NCBI GenBank assembly: GCA_017469785.1
Contig: JAFUFU010000008.1
Location: 130,642 to 194,641 of the forward strand
DNA: 64,000 bases
Source: Treponema sp.
GTDB lineage: Bacteria > Spirochaetota > Spirochaetia > Treponematales > Treponemataceae
Reading direction: 5' to 3'
Part shown: positions 1 through 8,686 of the stretch, piece by piece
Layout: each line of letters starts with the position of its first letter
Position numbering within the stretch: the stretch's first letter is position 1
The notes under the pieces: model-generated
What the model saw: only the letters and a program-made list of their open reading frames with translations
Database searches by the model: none
Told to the model about the DNA's origin: nothing
Program-made: the position numbers and the translations under genes

Positions 1-785
1 TTTGGTTGGACGAAATGAAAAAAGCAGTCGCCCAGACTCTCGGCATCAGCGAAGGGCGTGTCATACAGAAGGTCAGGAGACACCAGAAAGGCGAAAACCA
101 GTATGAAAGAATTGAGAACGAACGGTCGGTAGAAGGTTTCGTTCAGGAATGCGGACAGCTTTTCAAAGTGAATTTGAGCGACTACCTTGACACAGGCCTT
201 TTCTTCGATCACCGCCCTCTCCGCACAGTTGTTCGCTCATGCAGCTCTGGAAAATCAGTTCTGAATCTTTTTTGCTACACCGGGAGTTTTTCAGTCTACG
301 CAGCTGAGGGTAAGGCCCGTCGCATAGAATCCGTGGACTTGAGCAATACTTACCTTGAATGGGCGAGGTTCAACTTCGCCCTGAACGATTTTGACCCGGA
401 CAGCCCCAAGTTCTTCTTTACCCGGGGAGACGTCACGGGCTTTCTGAACCAAAAGCTCGCCGAGGTTCCAAATGCCGAAAGGTCAAACCGCTACGATATC
501 ATAGTCCTTGACCCGCCCACTTTCTCGAATTCAAAGGCGACTCGCAACCCTCTGGACATCAACAGGGACTGGAGCGAGCTTGTCAAAAAATGCCTGAACC
601 TTCTGAACGAAAACGGGGTCCTCTACTTCTCCACAAACTCCCATCGCCTCAAATTTGCCCCGGAACTTATCCCAAAGCTTTCGGTTTACAACACAGAGGT
701 AAAAATCACCGACATGACCGAAAAATCTCTTCCCGAAGACTTCAAGGGGACGAAAGCCCACAGATTATGGAGAATCGAGGTGTAA
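1..785 (+). CDS. rlmK: 23S rRNA methyltransferase, RlmK-like domain (5' end outside window)
   Basis: This is the C-terminal part of a class I SAM-dependent RNA methyltransferase of the RlmK/RlmI type, which in RlmKL methylates a guanine of 23S rRNA. The frame is open to the left edge; a TTG at 6 is the first possible start in the window, but the gene probably begins further left, perhaps with an RlmL half. Visible are the FFDHRP segment, the SAM-binding LNLFCYTGSFSVYAA (about residue 86), an acidic ribose-binding residue in ESVDLS, and the catalytic-type LDPPTFSNSK near 168. The family call is strong; the exact target base is inferred. It converges on rpmE across a shared terminator. Confidence 0.85.
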   Translation, partial: WLDEMKKAVAQTLGISEGRVIQKVRRHQKGENQYERIENERSVEGFVQECGQLFKVNLSDYLDTGLFFDHRPLRTVVRSCSSGKSVLNLFCYTGSFSVYAAEGKARRIESVDLSNTYLEWARFNFALNDFDPDSPKFFFTRGDVTGFLNQKLAEVPNAERSNRYDIIVLDPPTFSNSKATRNPLDINRDWSELVKKCLNLLNENGVLYFSTNSHRLKFAPELIPKLSVYNTEVKITDMTEKSLPEDFKGTKAHRLWRIEV

Positions 786-833
786 AAAAAATCACGAAAA
801 GCTTCCCTGCATATATGCAAGAGGTAGGGACAA

Positions 834-885
834 AAAAAGGCTGTCCTTTGTGAAGTTTTGAATAACTTCCAGGACAGCCCTTTTT
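834..885. terminator. Bidirectional terminator between rlmK and rpmE
   Basis: The arms AAAAAGGCTGTCCT (834-847) and AGGACAGCCCTTTTT (871-885) pair almost perfectly, with an inner GAAGTT/AACTTC stem. A-run and T-run flanks let it work in both directions, which suits two convergent genes. Confidence 0.8.
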
Positions 886-912
886 ATCAAGTGAACCTGA
901 GATTCTGTCAGC

Positions 913-1122
913 TTATTTCTCTGATTTGATGCCGAAACGCTTGTTGAAGCGCTCGATACGTCCAGCTGTGTCAACGAGCTTCTGTTTGCCTGTGTAGAAC
1001 GGGTGGCAAGCAGAACAGATTTCAACGTGGATGTTCTCTACGGTTGAGCGGGTCTCGATTACGTTGCCGCACTGGCATGTAATTTTTGTCAATTTGTACT
1101 CTGGGTGAATTCCCTGTTTCAT
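913..1122 (-). CDS. rpmE: 50S ribosomal protein L31
   Basis: A 69-residue protein of normal L31 length that starts MKQGIHPEY and keeps four cysteines (CQC near 16-18, CSAC near 37-40), so it is the zinc-binding form. It binds the large subunit and helps bridge the subunits. A good ribosome binding site (AGGAG) precedes the ATG. The 148 bp up to rnc contain no other gene. Confidence 0.96.
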   Translation of the reverse strand: MKQGIHPEYKLTKITCQCGNVIETRSTVENIHVEICSACHPFYTGKQKLVDTAGRIERFNKRFGIKSEK

Positions 1123-1270
1123 AAAAATAACTCCTTATACCCTTGCCCGATACTGTAGAAAAGCCGGTCAGCCCCGCCTAAAAGCCGTGCGTAACACGGT
1201 TGCGTCATTCCCTTACCGTTACCAATCAAAACAGTATCACAAGAATTGTTGTCTATTTTATCAGAAAGGC

Positions 1271-2011
1271 TTAGGCTTGGTCAAGGCTTCCGTAAAGCTC
1301 TTTCCATGCTTTTTCGGCAGCGTTTTGCTCGGCTTCTTTTTTGCTCTTGCCCGATTCCGGTCCGTAAGTCGCGTTTTTCAAATGCACGCTCACCCAGAAA
1401 GTCCTGTCATGGTCAGGCCCGCTTTCTTTGACCAGCTCGTAGCTCGGACACGTTTTGTATTTTTTCTGATGGGCTTCCTGAAGCATCGTCTTGTAATCTT
1501 TTGCCCCCTTATTGGACAGCACTTTCTCTATTTCGGGAATCATGAATTCCAGAACAAGTTTTTCCGCCGCCTTGTAGCCTGCGTCCAAATAGTAAGCTCC
1601 GATAACGGCTTCCACCGCGTCAGCCAGGATTGCCCGTTTATGTCTTCCACCGCTCATCTCCTCCCCCTTTCCGAATACGAGCATTTTGTCGATTCCGATT
1701 TTCAGGGCTATCGGGGCCAGAGCCTGCTCGCTTACGACTGTGCTTTTTATTTTTGCAAGGTCTCCCTCAGGGTTGTCCATCAGGTGCTCGTAAAGATAGG
1801 CGGCCGTAACCATTCCGAGTACGCTGTCACCGAGAAATTCAAGGCGTTCGTTATTCTCGTGCTTTTGAGACTTTCCTTCCTGAGAGCAAGAGCGGTGCGT
1901 GAATGCCAGCTCAAGAAGATTCAGGTTTGAGAATTTTATTGATATTCCTTTTGAGAATGCATTGAGTTCTTTTATACGACTCGGTGAAAGATTTTTTTTA
2001 GATAAAAGCAT
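1271..2011 (-). CDS. rnc: Ribonuclease III
   Basis: The 246-residue double-strand-specific endoribonuclease processes rRNA precursors and structured mRNAs. The signature NERLEFLGDSVLG lies at residues 54-66, and the second acidic pair (D131, E134) sits in LADAVEAVIGAYYLDAG. A double-stranded RNA binding domain occupies about 165-240 and ends in KKEAEQNAAEKAW. Length matches the family. It lies downstream of acpP on the same strand, the acpP-rnc order seen in many bacteria, but a hairpin with a T-run separates them, so rnc probably receives read-through transcription. Confidence 0.97.
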   Translation of the reverse strand: MLLSKKNLSPSRIKELNAFSKGISIKFSNLNLLELAFTHRSCSQEGKSQKHENNERLEFLGDSVLGMVTAAYLYEHLMDNPEGDLAKIKSTVVSEQALAPIALKIGIDKMLVFGKGEEMSGGRHKRAILADAVEAVIGAYYLDAGYKAAEKLVLEFMIPEIEKVLSNKGAKDYKTMLQEAHQKKYKTCPSYELVKESGPDHDRTFWVSVHLKNATYGPESGKSKKEAEQNAAEKAWKELYGSLDQA

Positions 2012-2037
2012 AGACAGATTTTAGCATAATTTAAAAT

Positions 2038-2070
2038 AAAAAAACACAGGCCGTCATAACCTGTGTTTTT
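2038..2070 (-). terminator. Terminator or attenuator between acpP and rnc
   Basis: On the minus strand AAAAACACAGG and CCTGTGTTTTTTT form a stem with a nine-base loop and a T-run, just after the acpP stop. It should reduce transcription into rnc. Confidence 0.75.
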
Positions 2071-2087
2071 GAGACAAAGTCTAAAGC

Positions 2088-2324
2088 TTATGCCTGTGCT
2101 GATTTGATGAAATCGTAAGCATCCTTAACGGTTTCAAATTCATTAGCCTTTTCGTCAGGAATTGAAACTCCCAGTTCCTCTTCGATTGCATATACAAGCT
2201 CGTATGTATCGAGGCTGTCTGCTCCGAGGTCGCCACGGAAAGAAGCTTCCATTGTGACTTTGCTCTCATCGATTTCGAGTTTTTCGGCGATGAGTTTCTG
2301 GATTTTTACGAACAATTCGTCCAT
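2088..2324 (-). CDS. acpP: Acyl carrier protein
   Basis: A 78-residue acidic protein with the phosphopantetheine attachment motif GADSLDTYELV; Ser37 is the modified residue. It carries acyl chains during fatty acid synthesis in the cytoplasm. The length and the DELFVKIQKLIAEKL helix are typical. It is preceded by rpmF with a 25-base gap, the common rpmF-acpP arrangement that links ribosome and membrane synthesis. A ribosome binding site (AAGGAG) precedes the start. Confidence 0.97.
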   Translation of the reverse strand: MDELFVKIQKLIAEKLEIDESKVTMEASFRGDLGADSLDTYELVYAIEEELGVSIPDEKANEFETVKDAYDFIKSAQA

Positions 2325-2349
2325 GATTTTCTCCTTCTTTTATTGTTTG

Positions 2350-2538
2350 TTAACCGTTTACTTCAGGTGTGATTACCTGGCGACCACGGTAGAAACCACA
2401 TTTCGGACAAACATGGTGTGGCATAACAAGGTTGCCACAGTTGCCGCAAGCAACAAGCTGTGGTGCTTCAAGATGCATATTTACACCGCGTCGTCTGCGT
2501 GTGCGAGCTTTTGATGTTTTCGCTCTAGGTACTGCCAT
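2350..2538 (-). CDS. rpmF: 50S ribosomal protein L32
   Basis: A 62-residue basic protein beginning AVPRAKTSKARTRRRRG, with a CxxC...CxxC zinc ribbon (CGNC, CPKC). Length and sequence are typical of bacterial L32. It is the first gene of the rpmF-acpP(-rnc) unit and lies downstream of two good promoter matches. Confidence 0.97.
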   Translation of the reverse strand: MAVPRAKTSKARTRRRRGVNMHLEAPQLVACGNCGNLVMPHHVCPKCGFYRGRQVITPEVNG

Positions 2539-2579
2539 ATTATAAACCTCACTAAATAATTTTATGAATAACGGGATTT

Positions 2580-2640
2580 ATACTACAACAGTTTATACCC
2601 GAATGTCAATAATTATCACAAACAAAGTTTTCTTTGTCAA
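2580..2640 (-). promoter_or_regulatory. Tandem sigma-70-type promoters of rpmF-acpP
   Basis: On the minus strand one promoter has TTGACA (2640-2635), a 17-base spacer and GATAAT (2617-2612). A second has TTGACA (2609-2604), 18 bases and TAGTAT (2585-2580). Both point to rpmF, as expected for a strongly expressed ribosomal gene. Confidence 0.7.
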
Positions 2641-2692
2641 GATTTTTTATGACAAAATCTAAAAAAATGTCAGAATCAGCTGGCGGAACGGC

Positions 2693-3181
2693 CTAAAAAA
2701 CCTGATTCTGGTATTTCGCCCTGATAGCGTCCTCCACGATTTTTGGAACCATGCCGGAAATATCGCCGCCGAACTGGGCCAGTTCTTTTATGGAGCTTGA
2801 GCGGACTATGACGTACTTGGCCTCGGTCGGAAGAAAGAGAGTCTCTATTTTCTCATCAAGGTTGTGGTTCATAAGTGAAAGATCGAATTCGTAAGCGAAA
2901 TCATTGGAGTTGCGTATGCCGCGCAGCAGGATGTTGGCCCCGTTTTTTTCTGCATATTCCACGATAAGACGATCCCAGAGATGAACGCTTACATTCTCGT
3001 AATTTTTGGTAAGCTCAGAAAGCATCTTCAGACGTTCCTCTGGCGAAAAAAGATAGGACTTTTTTGGATTATAAGCGACGACTACGTCCAGCTTGTCAAA
3101 AAGTCGGCTCCCCCGCTCGATTACGTTAAGATGTCCGTTTGTCGGAGGGTCAAAAGTTCCCGGAAAAACTGCTGAAGTCAT
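2693..3181 (-). CDS. coaD: Pantetheine-phosphate adenylyltransferase
   Basis: This 162-residue enzyme transfers AMP from ATP to 4'-phosphopantetheine, the penultimate step of coenzyme A synthesis. The nucleotidyltransferase motif TFDPPTNGH (residues 9-17) lies at the N-terminus, and the C-terminal VRSSSIKELAQFGGDISGMVP region is the usual ATP-binding segment. Length is typical. It sits upstream of rpmF on the same strand but is separated by the rpmF promoters. It is transcribed divergently from the lipoprotein gene at 3238. Confidence 0.96.
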   Translation of the reverse strand: MTSAVFPGTFDPPTNGHLNVIERGSRLFDKLDVVVAYNPKKSYLFSPEERLKMLSELTKNYENVSVHLWDRLIVEYAEKNGANILLRGIRNSNDFAYEFDLSLMNHNLDEKIETLFLPTEAKYVIVRSSSIKELAQFGGDISGMVPKIVEDAIRAKYQNQVF

Positions 3182-3237
3182 ATACTATGTACCATAACAT
3201 GTTTGACGGATTACCTCAAGTGATGTATTATTGCAGT

Positions 3238-3906
3238 ATGAAAATTTCCAAGATAACACACCATGCCTTTTATTTTATTTTTGGCTTCGCTTTCGCGGGC
3301 GGGGTTCTTTCGTGCGGCAGCACAAAGGTAGAACCACCGGAGGAGCCGGCTCCGATTGTCGAAGAAGAGCCCCCTGTCGTTCAAGAGGAGCCGCTTCCGG
3401 TAATCGAGGAGGAGTCTCCGTCTGCCGAAGAGGAGCTGCCAGTCATCGAGGAGCCGGTTGTCGAGCCGGTCGCTCAGGCGGACGACGATGAATATGCCCG
3501 TTCTGTCGGTGATGTAGCCGTTTCCCGCGACACATTTGAAAGCGACAAGGAAGCCATCCTTCGGATCATATCCGAGCTTGACGTAATTATGAAGGATTTG
3601 AATTACAATTCCTGGGTTCAATACGTTGACAATGAATCCATAAACTATTGGAAACTGCGAAAAAACCTTCAGAAGGCCGAAAAACGGTTGCCCGTCAAAG
3701 GGATCAAGCTGCGGGATCTTGAGGATTTCTTCAAGCAGTTTTTCGTTCCTGCGCGCCGCGGAAAAACAATCACGGAAATCCGCTATATTTCCGACGTCTA
3801 TGTAAAGGCCATTCAAGTGCAGGAAGGTCAGGACGACATTGTTTTCTATTATTTCAACAAAATCAATGGTAAGTGGATGGTTCACATCCCTCCTATCGAA
3901 AATTAG
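3238..3906 (+). CDS. Putative lipoprotein with a Pro/Glu-rich linker
   Basis: The start at 3238 gives a signal peptide (MKISK, then hydrophobic residues to about 23) and a lipobox-like VLSC, so the product is probably lipidated and surface or periplasm facing. An acidic linker follows, built from repeated EEP / PVIEEE-like units (about residues 30-85). The C-terminal 130 residues form a globular domain (KDLNYNSWVQYVD, GKWMVHIPP) that I do not recognise by name. It has no operon partner; the next gene has its own promoter. Upstream in-frame starts would destroy the signal peptide. Confidence 0.7.
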   Translation: MKISKITHHAFYFIFGFAFAGGVLSCGSTKVEPPEEPAPIVEEEPPVVQEEPLPVIEEESPSAEEELPVIEEPVVEPVAQADDDEYARSVGDVAVSRDTFESDKEAILRIISELDVIMKDLNYNSWVQYVDNESINYWKLRKNLQKAEKRLPVKGIKLRDLEDFFKQFFVPARRGKTITEIRYISDVYVKAIQVQEGQDDIVFYYFNKINGKWMVHIPPIEN

Positions 3907-3927
3907 TCTTAAAAACTAACAACTAAG

Positions 3928-3956
3928 TTGCTTTTTTACGATTAATATTCTATAAT
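3928..3956 (+). promoter_or_regulatory. Promoter of the HEAT-repeat gene
   Basis: TTGCTT (3928-3933), a 17-base spacer and a perfect TATAAT (3951-3956), about 46 bases before the start codon at 4003. Confidence 0.65.
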
Positions 3957-4002
3957 CTAAAGCGAGTGTCTTACACCCTATTTCATCAGGAGGATTTTTT
4001 AG

Positions 4003-4719
4003 ATGAAATCTTTGAAAAAAATTACTTGCACGACATGTGCGCTTCTCTTAACCTTCTCGCTTGTAGCTCAAGAAAAATCTGCAGAGGAAAGCTATTTGAG
4101 CACGGTTGAGGATGTTGTAATTACAGAACTTGCAAATTCCGATGAGCGCGACAACAAGCTTGTTGCACTCCAGTACCTTGAGAATGCCGTCGAAGAAGGA
4201 CGCGTATCTCCTGACATGCTGGTTGCACTTGATCACCTCGCAGGCGAAGGTATCAACACCCAGTCTCGACAGGGTGGCCGTCTTATGAACAACTATCCGG
4301 ATATCCGTGCGAAGGCATGCGACTTGCTGGGTAAGGTTCCTTCTGAAGAATCAAAAACAACCCTTAAAAATATTGCCCTGGCAGATAACGAGCCAATGGT
4401 TATCACCGCCGCAGTCCGCTCTCTTGGTGACATCGGCATGAATGACAACGATGATGTCGTAAACACCATCGCATGGGCAAACAAAAAGAACGCCGTCCTC
4501 AATCCTACAAGTTCTCTCGCTCTTGAGGTTCTTATTGCGTATGAAAAAATCGCAGATAAAGTGCAGGACAAAAGCGCAATGATTCAGTCTGTCGGACAGA
4601 TTGCAACAAACTATAAATATGTAAAGCCTGTTCGTGATCGCGCGCTTGCCCTGCTCAAGCAGCTTCAGTCAAACGGAAGCAATTCTGGCAAGAAGAATGC
4701 AAATAAAGATGCAAAATAA
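4003..4719 (+). CDS. Exported HEAT-repeat protein
   Basis: A 238-residue protein with a signal peptide ending near LVAQE (residue 24). The rest is helical and contains HEAT-like units, for example KACDLLGKVPSEESKTTLKNIALADNEPMVITAAVRSLGDIG (about 100-145). These repeats bind other proteins; no catalytic motif is visible. The start is supported by a strong AGGAGG site and an upstream promoter, and the gene ends at a terminator, so it is a single transcription unit. The C-terminus is Asn/Lys rich. The partner is unknown. Confidence 0.75.
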   Translation: MKSLKKITCTTCALLLTFSLVAQEKSAEESYLSTVEDVVITELANSDERDNKLVALQYLENAVEEGRVSPDMLVALDHLAGEGINTQSRQGGRLMNNYPDIRAKACDLLGKVPSEESKTTLKNIALADNEPMVITAAVRSLGDIGMNDNDDVVNTIAWANKKNAVLNPTSSLALEVLIAYEKIADKVQDKSAMIQSVGQIATNYKYVKPVRDRALALLKQLQSNGSNSGKKNANKDAK

Positions 4720-4740
4720 TCTTTTCTGATTTTATCTGAG

Positions 4741-4769
4741 AGCGGAATCTTCGTGATTCCGCTTTTTTT
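4741..4769 (+). terminator. Rho-independent terminator
   Basis: AGCGGAATC and GATTCCGCT form a nine-base stem with a five-base loop, followed by a run of T. It lies 22 bases after the HEAT-repeat gene. Confidence 0.9.
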
Positions 4770-4829
4770 ATCTTGTCTTAAAAGTAAAAATAGCTTAAAA
4801 TTGTTTTAACAAAGGAGTTTTAAGGCATT

Positions 4830-5420
4830 ATGAAACCCATTATATTGGCATCTTCTTCTCCTCGTCGACAGGAAATTTTAAAACTTCTGAATATTCCGTA
4901 TCAGGTAAAAGTCTCTAACTATTCTGAAGAGTATCCGTCTGACATTCCTCTGGAACAGGTTCCTGAATTTCTTGCAAGCCGCAAAGTTGATGCTGTTGCC
5001 CGGACTTATCCGGCAGGACATGAAATCCCCTGGATTCTTGGCGCAGATACAATGGTGCTTCTTGATGGTAAGCTTTATGGCAAGCCTGCCGATAACCGTG
5101 AGGCCGAACTTTTCATGCATGATTTTCAGGGTAAAACCCATCAGGTTATTACCGGACTTGCACTTTTTAACGGCGACCTGCTTTTTGCCTCAAGCCGTAC
5201 TTCTATTACAAATGTCACTTTCGCACCCATGTCTCAGGCTGAAATCGAATGGTATGTTGAGACGGGAGACTGGCATGGCGTTGCCGGCGGATACCGTATT
5301 CAAGGTCTTGCCTCATGTTTTATTGAGAAGATTGAGGGAACGAATTCGAATGTGGTTGGCTTGCCTATTTTTGAACTTTATGATATGTTGAAGGAACAAG
5401 GGTACTCAATTTTAGAGTAG
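4830..5420 (+). CDS. maf: Nucleoside triphosphate pyrophosphatase, Maf family
   Basis: A 196-residue protein starting with the Maf signature ASSSPRRQEIL. Maf enzymes hydrolyse non-canonical or methylated NTPs to monophosphates and so keep the nucleotide pool clean. The acidic catalytic region is seen in ILGADTMVLLDGKLYGKP, and the C-terminal GGYRIQGLASCFIEKIEGTNSNVVGLP is typical. Length matches. A ribosome binding site (AAAGGAG) precedes the ATG at some distance. The substrate subfamily (dTTP/UTP or m7GTP) cannot be decided here. Confidence 0.93.
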   Translation: MKPIILASSSPRRQEILKLLNIPYQVKVSNYSEEYPSDIPLEQVPEFLASRKVDAVARTYPAGHEIPWILGADTMVLLDGKLYGKPADNREAELFMHDFQGKTHQVITGLALFNGDLLFASSRTSITNVTFAPMSQAEIEWYVETGDWHGVAGGYRIQGLASCFIEKIEGTNSNVVGLPIFELYDMLKEQGYSILE

Positions 5421-5475
5421 CCTTTGTCGGGCTTTATGAAGGCTGTTGGCTGGAGTAAAGTTACGTAATTATCCG

Positions 5476-5566
5476 GCCTGCATCTGCAGGCACGAGAACA
5501 AGAGACGGTGGAATTCAAAAATGGATTTTCGGGTCATGCCCGGAAATGACAGTATCTTAGAATTCC
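5476..5566. repeat. Palindromes in the rpsB leader, including a GTCAT...ATGAC element
   Basis: The region holds a perfect GCCTGCA-TC-TGCAGGC hairpin (5476-5491) and a GTCATGCCCGGAAATGAC palindrome-like unit (5533-5550) flanked by two GAATTC copies (5511 and 5560). The second unit resembles the ends of the element inside the sirtuin gene at 51981. Either could form a leader structure in front of rpsB; that role is inferred. Confidence 0.5.
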
Positions 5567-5583
5567 GGTGAAGGAGAAACTCA

Positions 5584-6447
5584 ATGGCAGTTGTAACCAT
5601 GAAGAGTTTGCTTGAATCTGGCGTACATTTTGGTCACCAGGTTAAACGTTGGGATCCACGCATGAAGAAGTATATCTTCGCAGAGCGCAATGGTATCCAT
5701 ATCATCGACTTGCAGAAGACAATCGCTTCTATCAAAGACAGCTACGAGGCTGTTCGTAAGATTGTCGCATCTGGAAAATCAGTTCTTTTCGTAGGAACGA
5801 AAAAACAGGCTCAGCAGGCTATCGCAAAAGAAGCAGAGCGCTGTGGCATGTACTATGTAAACAACCGCTGGCTTGGTGGTATGCTTACAAACTTTACCAC
5901 AATCAAAAAATCACTTCAGAGACTCAAGAAAATCGAAAAAATGGAAGTCGACGGAACATTCGACAACCTCACCAAGAAGGAAGTCTCGAACCTTCAGAAA
6001 GAAAAAGCTAAGCTTGAGAAAAACCTCGGCGGTATCAAAGATATGAAGGAGCTTCCAGGAGTTATTTTCATCATTGATACACACAAAGAGCAGATTGCTG
6101 TTGCAGAAGCTCGCCGAATGGGAATCCCTGTAGTTGCAGTTGTCGATACAAACTGTAACCCGGAGGGCATCACCTACCCGATTCCTGGTAACGACGATGC
6201 AATCCGTGCTATCAGTCTCTTCACATCAATCATTGCAAACGCGGTTGTCGAGGCAAACAACGAAGAAGGTCTCAAAATCATCGAAACTCTCGGTGATGAG
6301 GATGACGTTCAGACAGATGCTTCTACAAAGAAAGACGATGAGGAAATCGTTGACTATTCAAACTACACTCCATCTGAGGAAGATGTCAAAAAAGACGATG
6401 TAGTTGAAGATGACGACGACGAAATCGACGAGTCAAAAATCAAATAA
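5584..6447 (+). CDS. rpsB: 30S ribosomal protein S2
   Basis: A 287-residue S2 protein ([18 protein letters not shown] at the start; [12 protein letters not shown] near 100). S2 joins the small subunit late and helps S1 bind. The last 40 or so residues form a very acidic tail ([17 protein letters not shown]), longer than in many bacteria. A strong GAAGGAG site precedes the start. It forms an operon with tsf, 42 bases downstream. Confidence 0.98.
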   Translation: MAVVTMKSLLESGVHFGHQVKRWDPRMKKYIFAERNGIHIIDLQKTIASIKDSYEAVRKIVASGKSVLFVGTKKQAQQAIAKEAERCGMYYVNNRWLGGMLTNFTTIKKSLQRLKKIEKMEVDGTFDNLTKKEVSNLQKEKAKLEKNLGGIKDMKELPGVIFIIDTHKEQIAVAEARRMGIPVVAVVDTNCNPEGITYPIPGNDDAIRAISLFTSIIANAVVEANNEEGLKIIETLGDEDDVQTDASTKKDDEEIVDYSNYTPSEEDVKKDDVVEDDDDEIDESKIK

Positions 6448-6489
6448 ACCGATTCCCGCTCTGTGCGGGAGTATATATTGGAGTTAAAA

Positions 6490-7323
6490 ATGGCAATTAC
6501 TGCTAACGACGTAAAAGCATTGCGCGAAAAAACAGGCGCAGGCATGATGGAATGCAAAAAGGCACTTACAGAAGCAAACGGAGACACTGCTGAGGCAGAG
6601 AAAATCCTCAAAGAAAAGGGATTGGCGGCCGTGGCAAAACGCGCTGAACGCGCTACTTCTGAAGGACGCATTTTCATCCGCCAGAACGGAAACAAAATCG
6701 CCGTTGCAGAAGTCACTTGCGAAACAGACTTCGTTGCAAAAAATACAGATTTCATCGCCCTCGGCGAAAAAATCCTCGACATCGTATTCGAAAAAGGATA
6801 CACAAAAGTCGAAAAAGAGCTTGAGGACTTGGTTCTTGAGCTTGCTACAAAAATCCGTGAGAACATGTCTCTCCGCCGCCTCGAGGTTATTGATGTTCCG
6901 GCTGGAAGCGCGGCTGCTACATATGTTCACTCAGACTTCAAGACTGGCGCAGTTGTCGTTGTCGAAGGTTCTGATGCTGATGATGTAAAAGTGTTTGCAA
7001 AGGACTGCTGTTTGCACTTGGCAGCTTTCACACCTGCTTACACTACAAAAGACGAAGTTCCACAGAGCTACATCGATGAGCAGAAAGAAATCTTCCAGGC
7101 TCAGATGGCTCAGGACGAAAAAATGGCTTCTAAGCCGGAGAACGTTAAGGCTGGTATCCTTCAGGGCAAAATCAACAAACATCTTGCTGAAATCTGCTTT
7201 GTTGACCAGGCTTTTGTAAAAGACGATAAAGTAACTGTCGCCAAGAAACTTGAAGAGGTTTCAAAAGCTGCAGGAAGCAAACTTTCATTCAAGAAGGTCG
7301 CTCTTTACATTCTCGGAAAATAA
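6490..7323 (+). CDS. tsf: Translation elongation factor Ts
   Basis: EF-Ts reloads EF-Tu with GTP. The protein starts AITANDVKALREKTGAGMMECKKAL, the family's UBA-like N-terminus, and has the TDFVAKN motif near residue 80. The start at 6490 is chosen because TTGGAG lies seven bases upstream and the N-terminal motif begins there; an upstream in-frame ATG at 6463 would add nine unrelated residues. About 277 residues, normal length. A terminator follows. Confidence 0.98.
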   Translation: MAITANDVKALREKTGAGMMECKKALTEANGDTAEAEKILKEKGLAAVAKRAERATSEGRIFIRQNGNKIAVAEVTCETDFVAKNTDFIALGEKILDIVFEKGYTKVEKELEDLVLELATKIRENMSLRRLEVIDVPAGSAAATYVHSDFKTGAVVVVEGSDADDVKVFAKDCCLHLAAFTPAYTTKDEVPQSYIDEQKEIFQAQMAQDEKMASKPENVKAGILQGKINKHLAEICFVDQAFVKDDKVTVAKKLEEVSKAAGSKLSFKKVALYILGK

Positions 7324-7340
7324 ATTTTTCGTGAAATACG

Positions 7341-7370
7341 GCGGTCAGATTCTTTTCTGACCGCTTTTTT
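7341..7370 (+). terminator. Terminator of rpsB-tsf
   Basis: GCGGTCAGA and TCTGACCGC form a nine-base stem with a TTCTTT-type loop and a T-run, 18 bases after the tsf stop. Confidence 0.93.
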
Positions 7371-7408
7371 GCATTTTTTTATTGTTTTTTTAGAAACGGA
7401 GGAATTGT

Positions 7409-7951
7409 ATGGCATTTGATGCAAAGTCTAAAATGGAAAAGACGATTGAGAGTCTTAAAAACGAGATGAACACGATTCGGACAGGTCGCGCATCTGCTTC
7501 GCTTTTTGATAAAGTTCGTGTTGATTATTATGGAAACAAGTCTCCGCTCAATCAAGTTGCGCAGATTTCCATCCCTGAGGCACGCACTGTCGTTATCTCT
7601 CCGTTTGACAAATCTCTCATTACAGAAATCGAAAAGGCAATCCTTGTCGCTGATTTGGGCTTGAACCCTTCAAACGATGGAAAAGTAATCCGAATTGCTA
7701 TTCCTGCCCTTACGGCTGACCGCCGAAAGGAGCTCGTAAAACAGGCAAAATCAGTTGGCGAAAATTATAAAACAACAATCCGCAATATTCGTCGCGATGG
7801 AAATGACGATCTCAAAAAACAGCAGAAAGCAGGTGAGATTACTGAAGACCAGCTCAAAAAAGAGACCGACGACCTTCAGAAACTCACGGATAAATATATC
7901 GCTGACATTCAGTCAGTATGCGATGCCAAAGAAAAGGAAATCATGGCATAA
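7409..7951 (+). CDS. frr: Ribosome recycling factor
   Basis: A 180-residue protein that, with EF-G, splits ribosomes after termination. The motifs [23 protein letters not shown]-like ([14 protein letters not shown]) and [10 protein letters not shown] are diagnostic. Length is normal. A GGAGG site precedes the ATG. Its stop codon is directly followed by the uppS start, so the two are translationally coupled. Confidence 0.98.
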   Translation: MAFDAKSKMEKTIESLKNEMNTIRTGRASASLFDKVRVDYYGNKSPLNQVAQISIPEARTVVISPFDKSLITEIEKAILVADLGLNPSNDGKVIRIAIPALTADRRKELVKQAKSVGENYKTTIRNIRRDGNDDLKKQQKAGEITEDQLKKETDDLQKLTDKYIADIQSVCDAKEKEIMA

Positions 7952-8668
7952 ATGACGGCCGAAGAAATTATTGCCCGCGGAGTTCCTGAGCATGTTGCGG
8001 TCATCATGGACGGGAACGGTCGCTGGGCAAAAAAACGAGGCTTGCCACGCACAAGCGGTCATAAAGAGGGACTTGTGACCGCAAAAAAAATTGTTGCGAT
8101 GGCGGCAATGCTCGGAATCAAATATCTGACATTCTACACTTTCTCCACTGAGAACTGGAAGAGAGCTCAGGAAGAAGTTGGCTATCTCATGAGCCTGATA
8201 ACCAGCCGGTTGCGGGCTGAATTTGATTTTTACAAAGAGAATGGAATTCGCATAGCACATATCGGTGATTTAGATGGATTACCGGCCGAAGTTCGCTCTG
8301 AAATTCAAAATGCCATAAAGGACACAGAGCATTTTAAAGGAATAACTTGTGTTTTGGCAATAAATTATGGCGGACGCGATGAAATCATTCGCGGTGTAAA
8401 AAAACTAATCTCGGATAATGTATCTGCAGATTCAATCACAGAGGAATCTTTTTCAAAATCTTTTGACGTGCCGAATCTTCCTGATGTTGATTTGATGATT
8501 CGTACAGGTGGAGAGGAAAGGCTTAGTAACTTTCTTCTTTGGCATTGTGCATACGCTGAATTCGTATTTACAGATACGCTTTGGCCTGATTATAATGAGA
8601 ATGAGTTCCTTGCTGATATTTCTATATACCAGCAAAGAAATAGGCGATTCGGAGCTGTTCCGAATTAA
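7952..8668 (+). CDS. uppS: Isoprenyl (undecaprenyl) diphosphate synthase
   Basis: A cis-prenyltransferase that builds undecaprenyl diphosphate, the lipid carrier for peptidoglycan. It has the catalytic VIMDGNGRWAKKRG motif (Asp20), the SxxNWxR-like STENWKR segment, and RTGGEERLSNFLLWH near the C-terminus. 238 residues, normal length. The start directly follows the frr stop. It heads the membrane and cell-envelope run uppS-cdsA-dxr-rseP. Confidence 0.97.
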   Translation: MTAEEIIARGVPEHVAVIMDGNGRWAKKRGLPRTSGHKEGLVTAKKIVAMAAMLGIKYLTFYTFSTENWKRAQEEVGYLMSLITSRLRAEFDFYKENGIRIAHIGDLDGLPAEVRSEIQNAIKDTEHFKGITCVLAINYGGRDEIIRGVKKLISDNVSADSITEESFSKSFDVPNLPDVDLMIRTGGEERLSNFLLWHCAYAEFVFTDTLWPDYNENEFLADISIYQQRNRRFGAVPN

Positions 8669-8686
8669 GTTTGGTGGGGATTTTCG

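Noticed and set aside
1187..1930. Plus-strand open frame of 247 codons opposite rnc
   Set aside because: rnc has all catalytic motifs; the opposite frame has none and is a codon-bias shadow.
3211..3885. Long open frame antisense to the lipoprotein gene at 3238
   Set aside because: It mirrors the repeated Pro/Glu codons; no ribosome binding site or recognisable domain, and the plus-strand frame has a signal peptide and lipobox.
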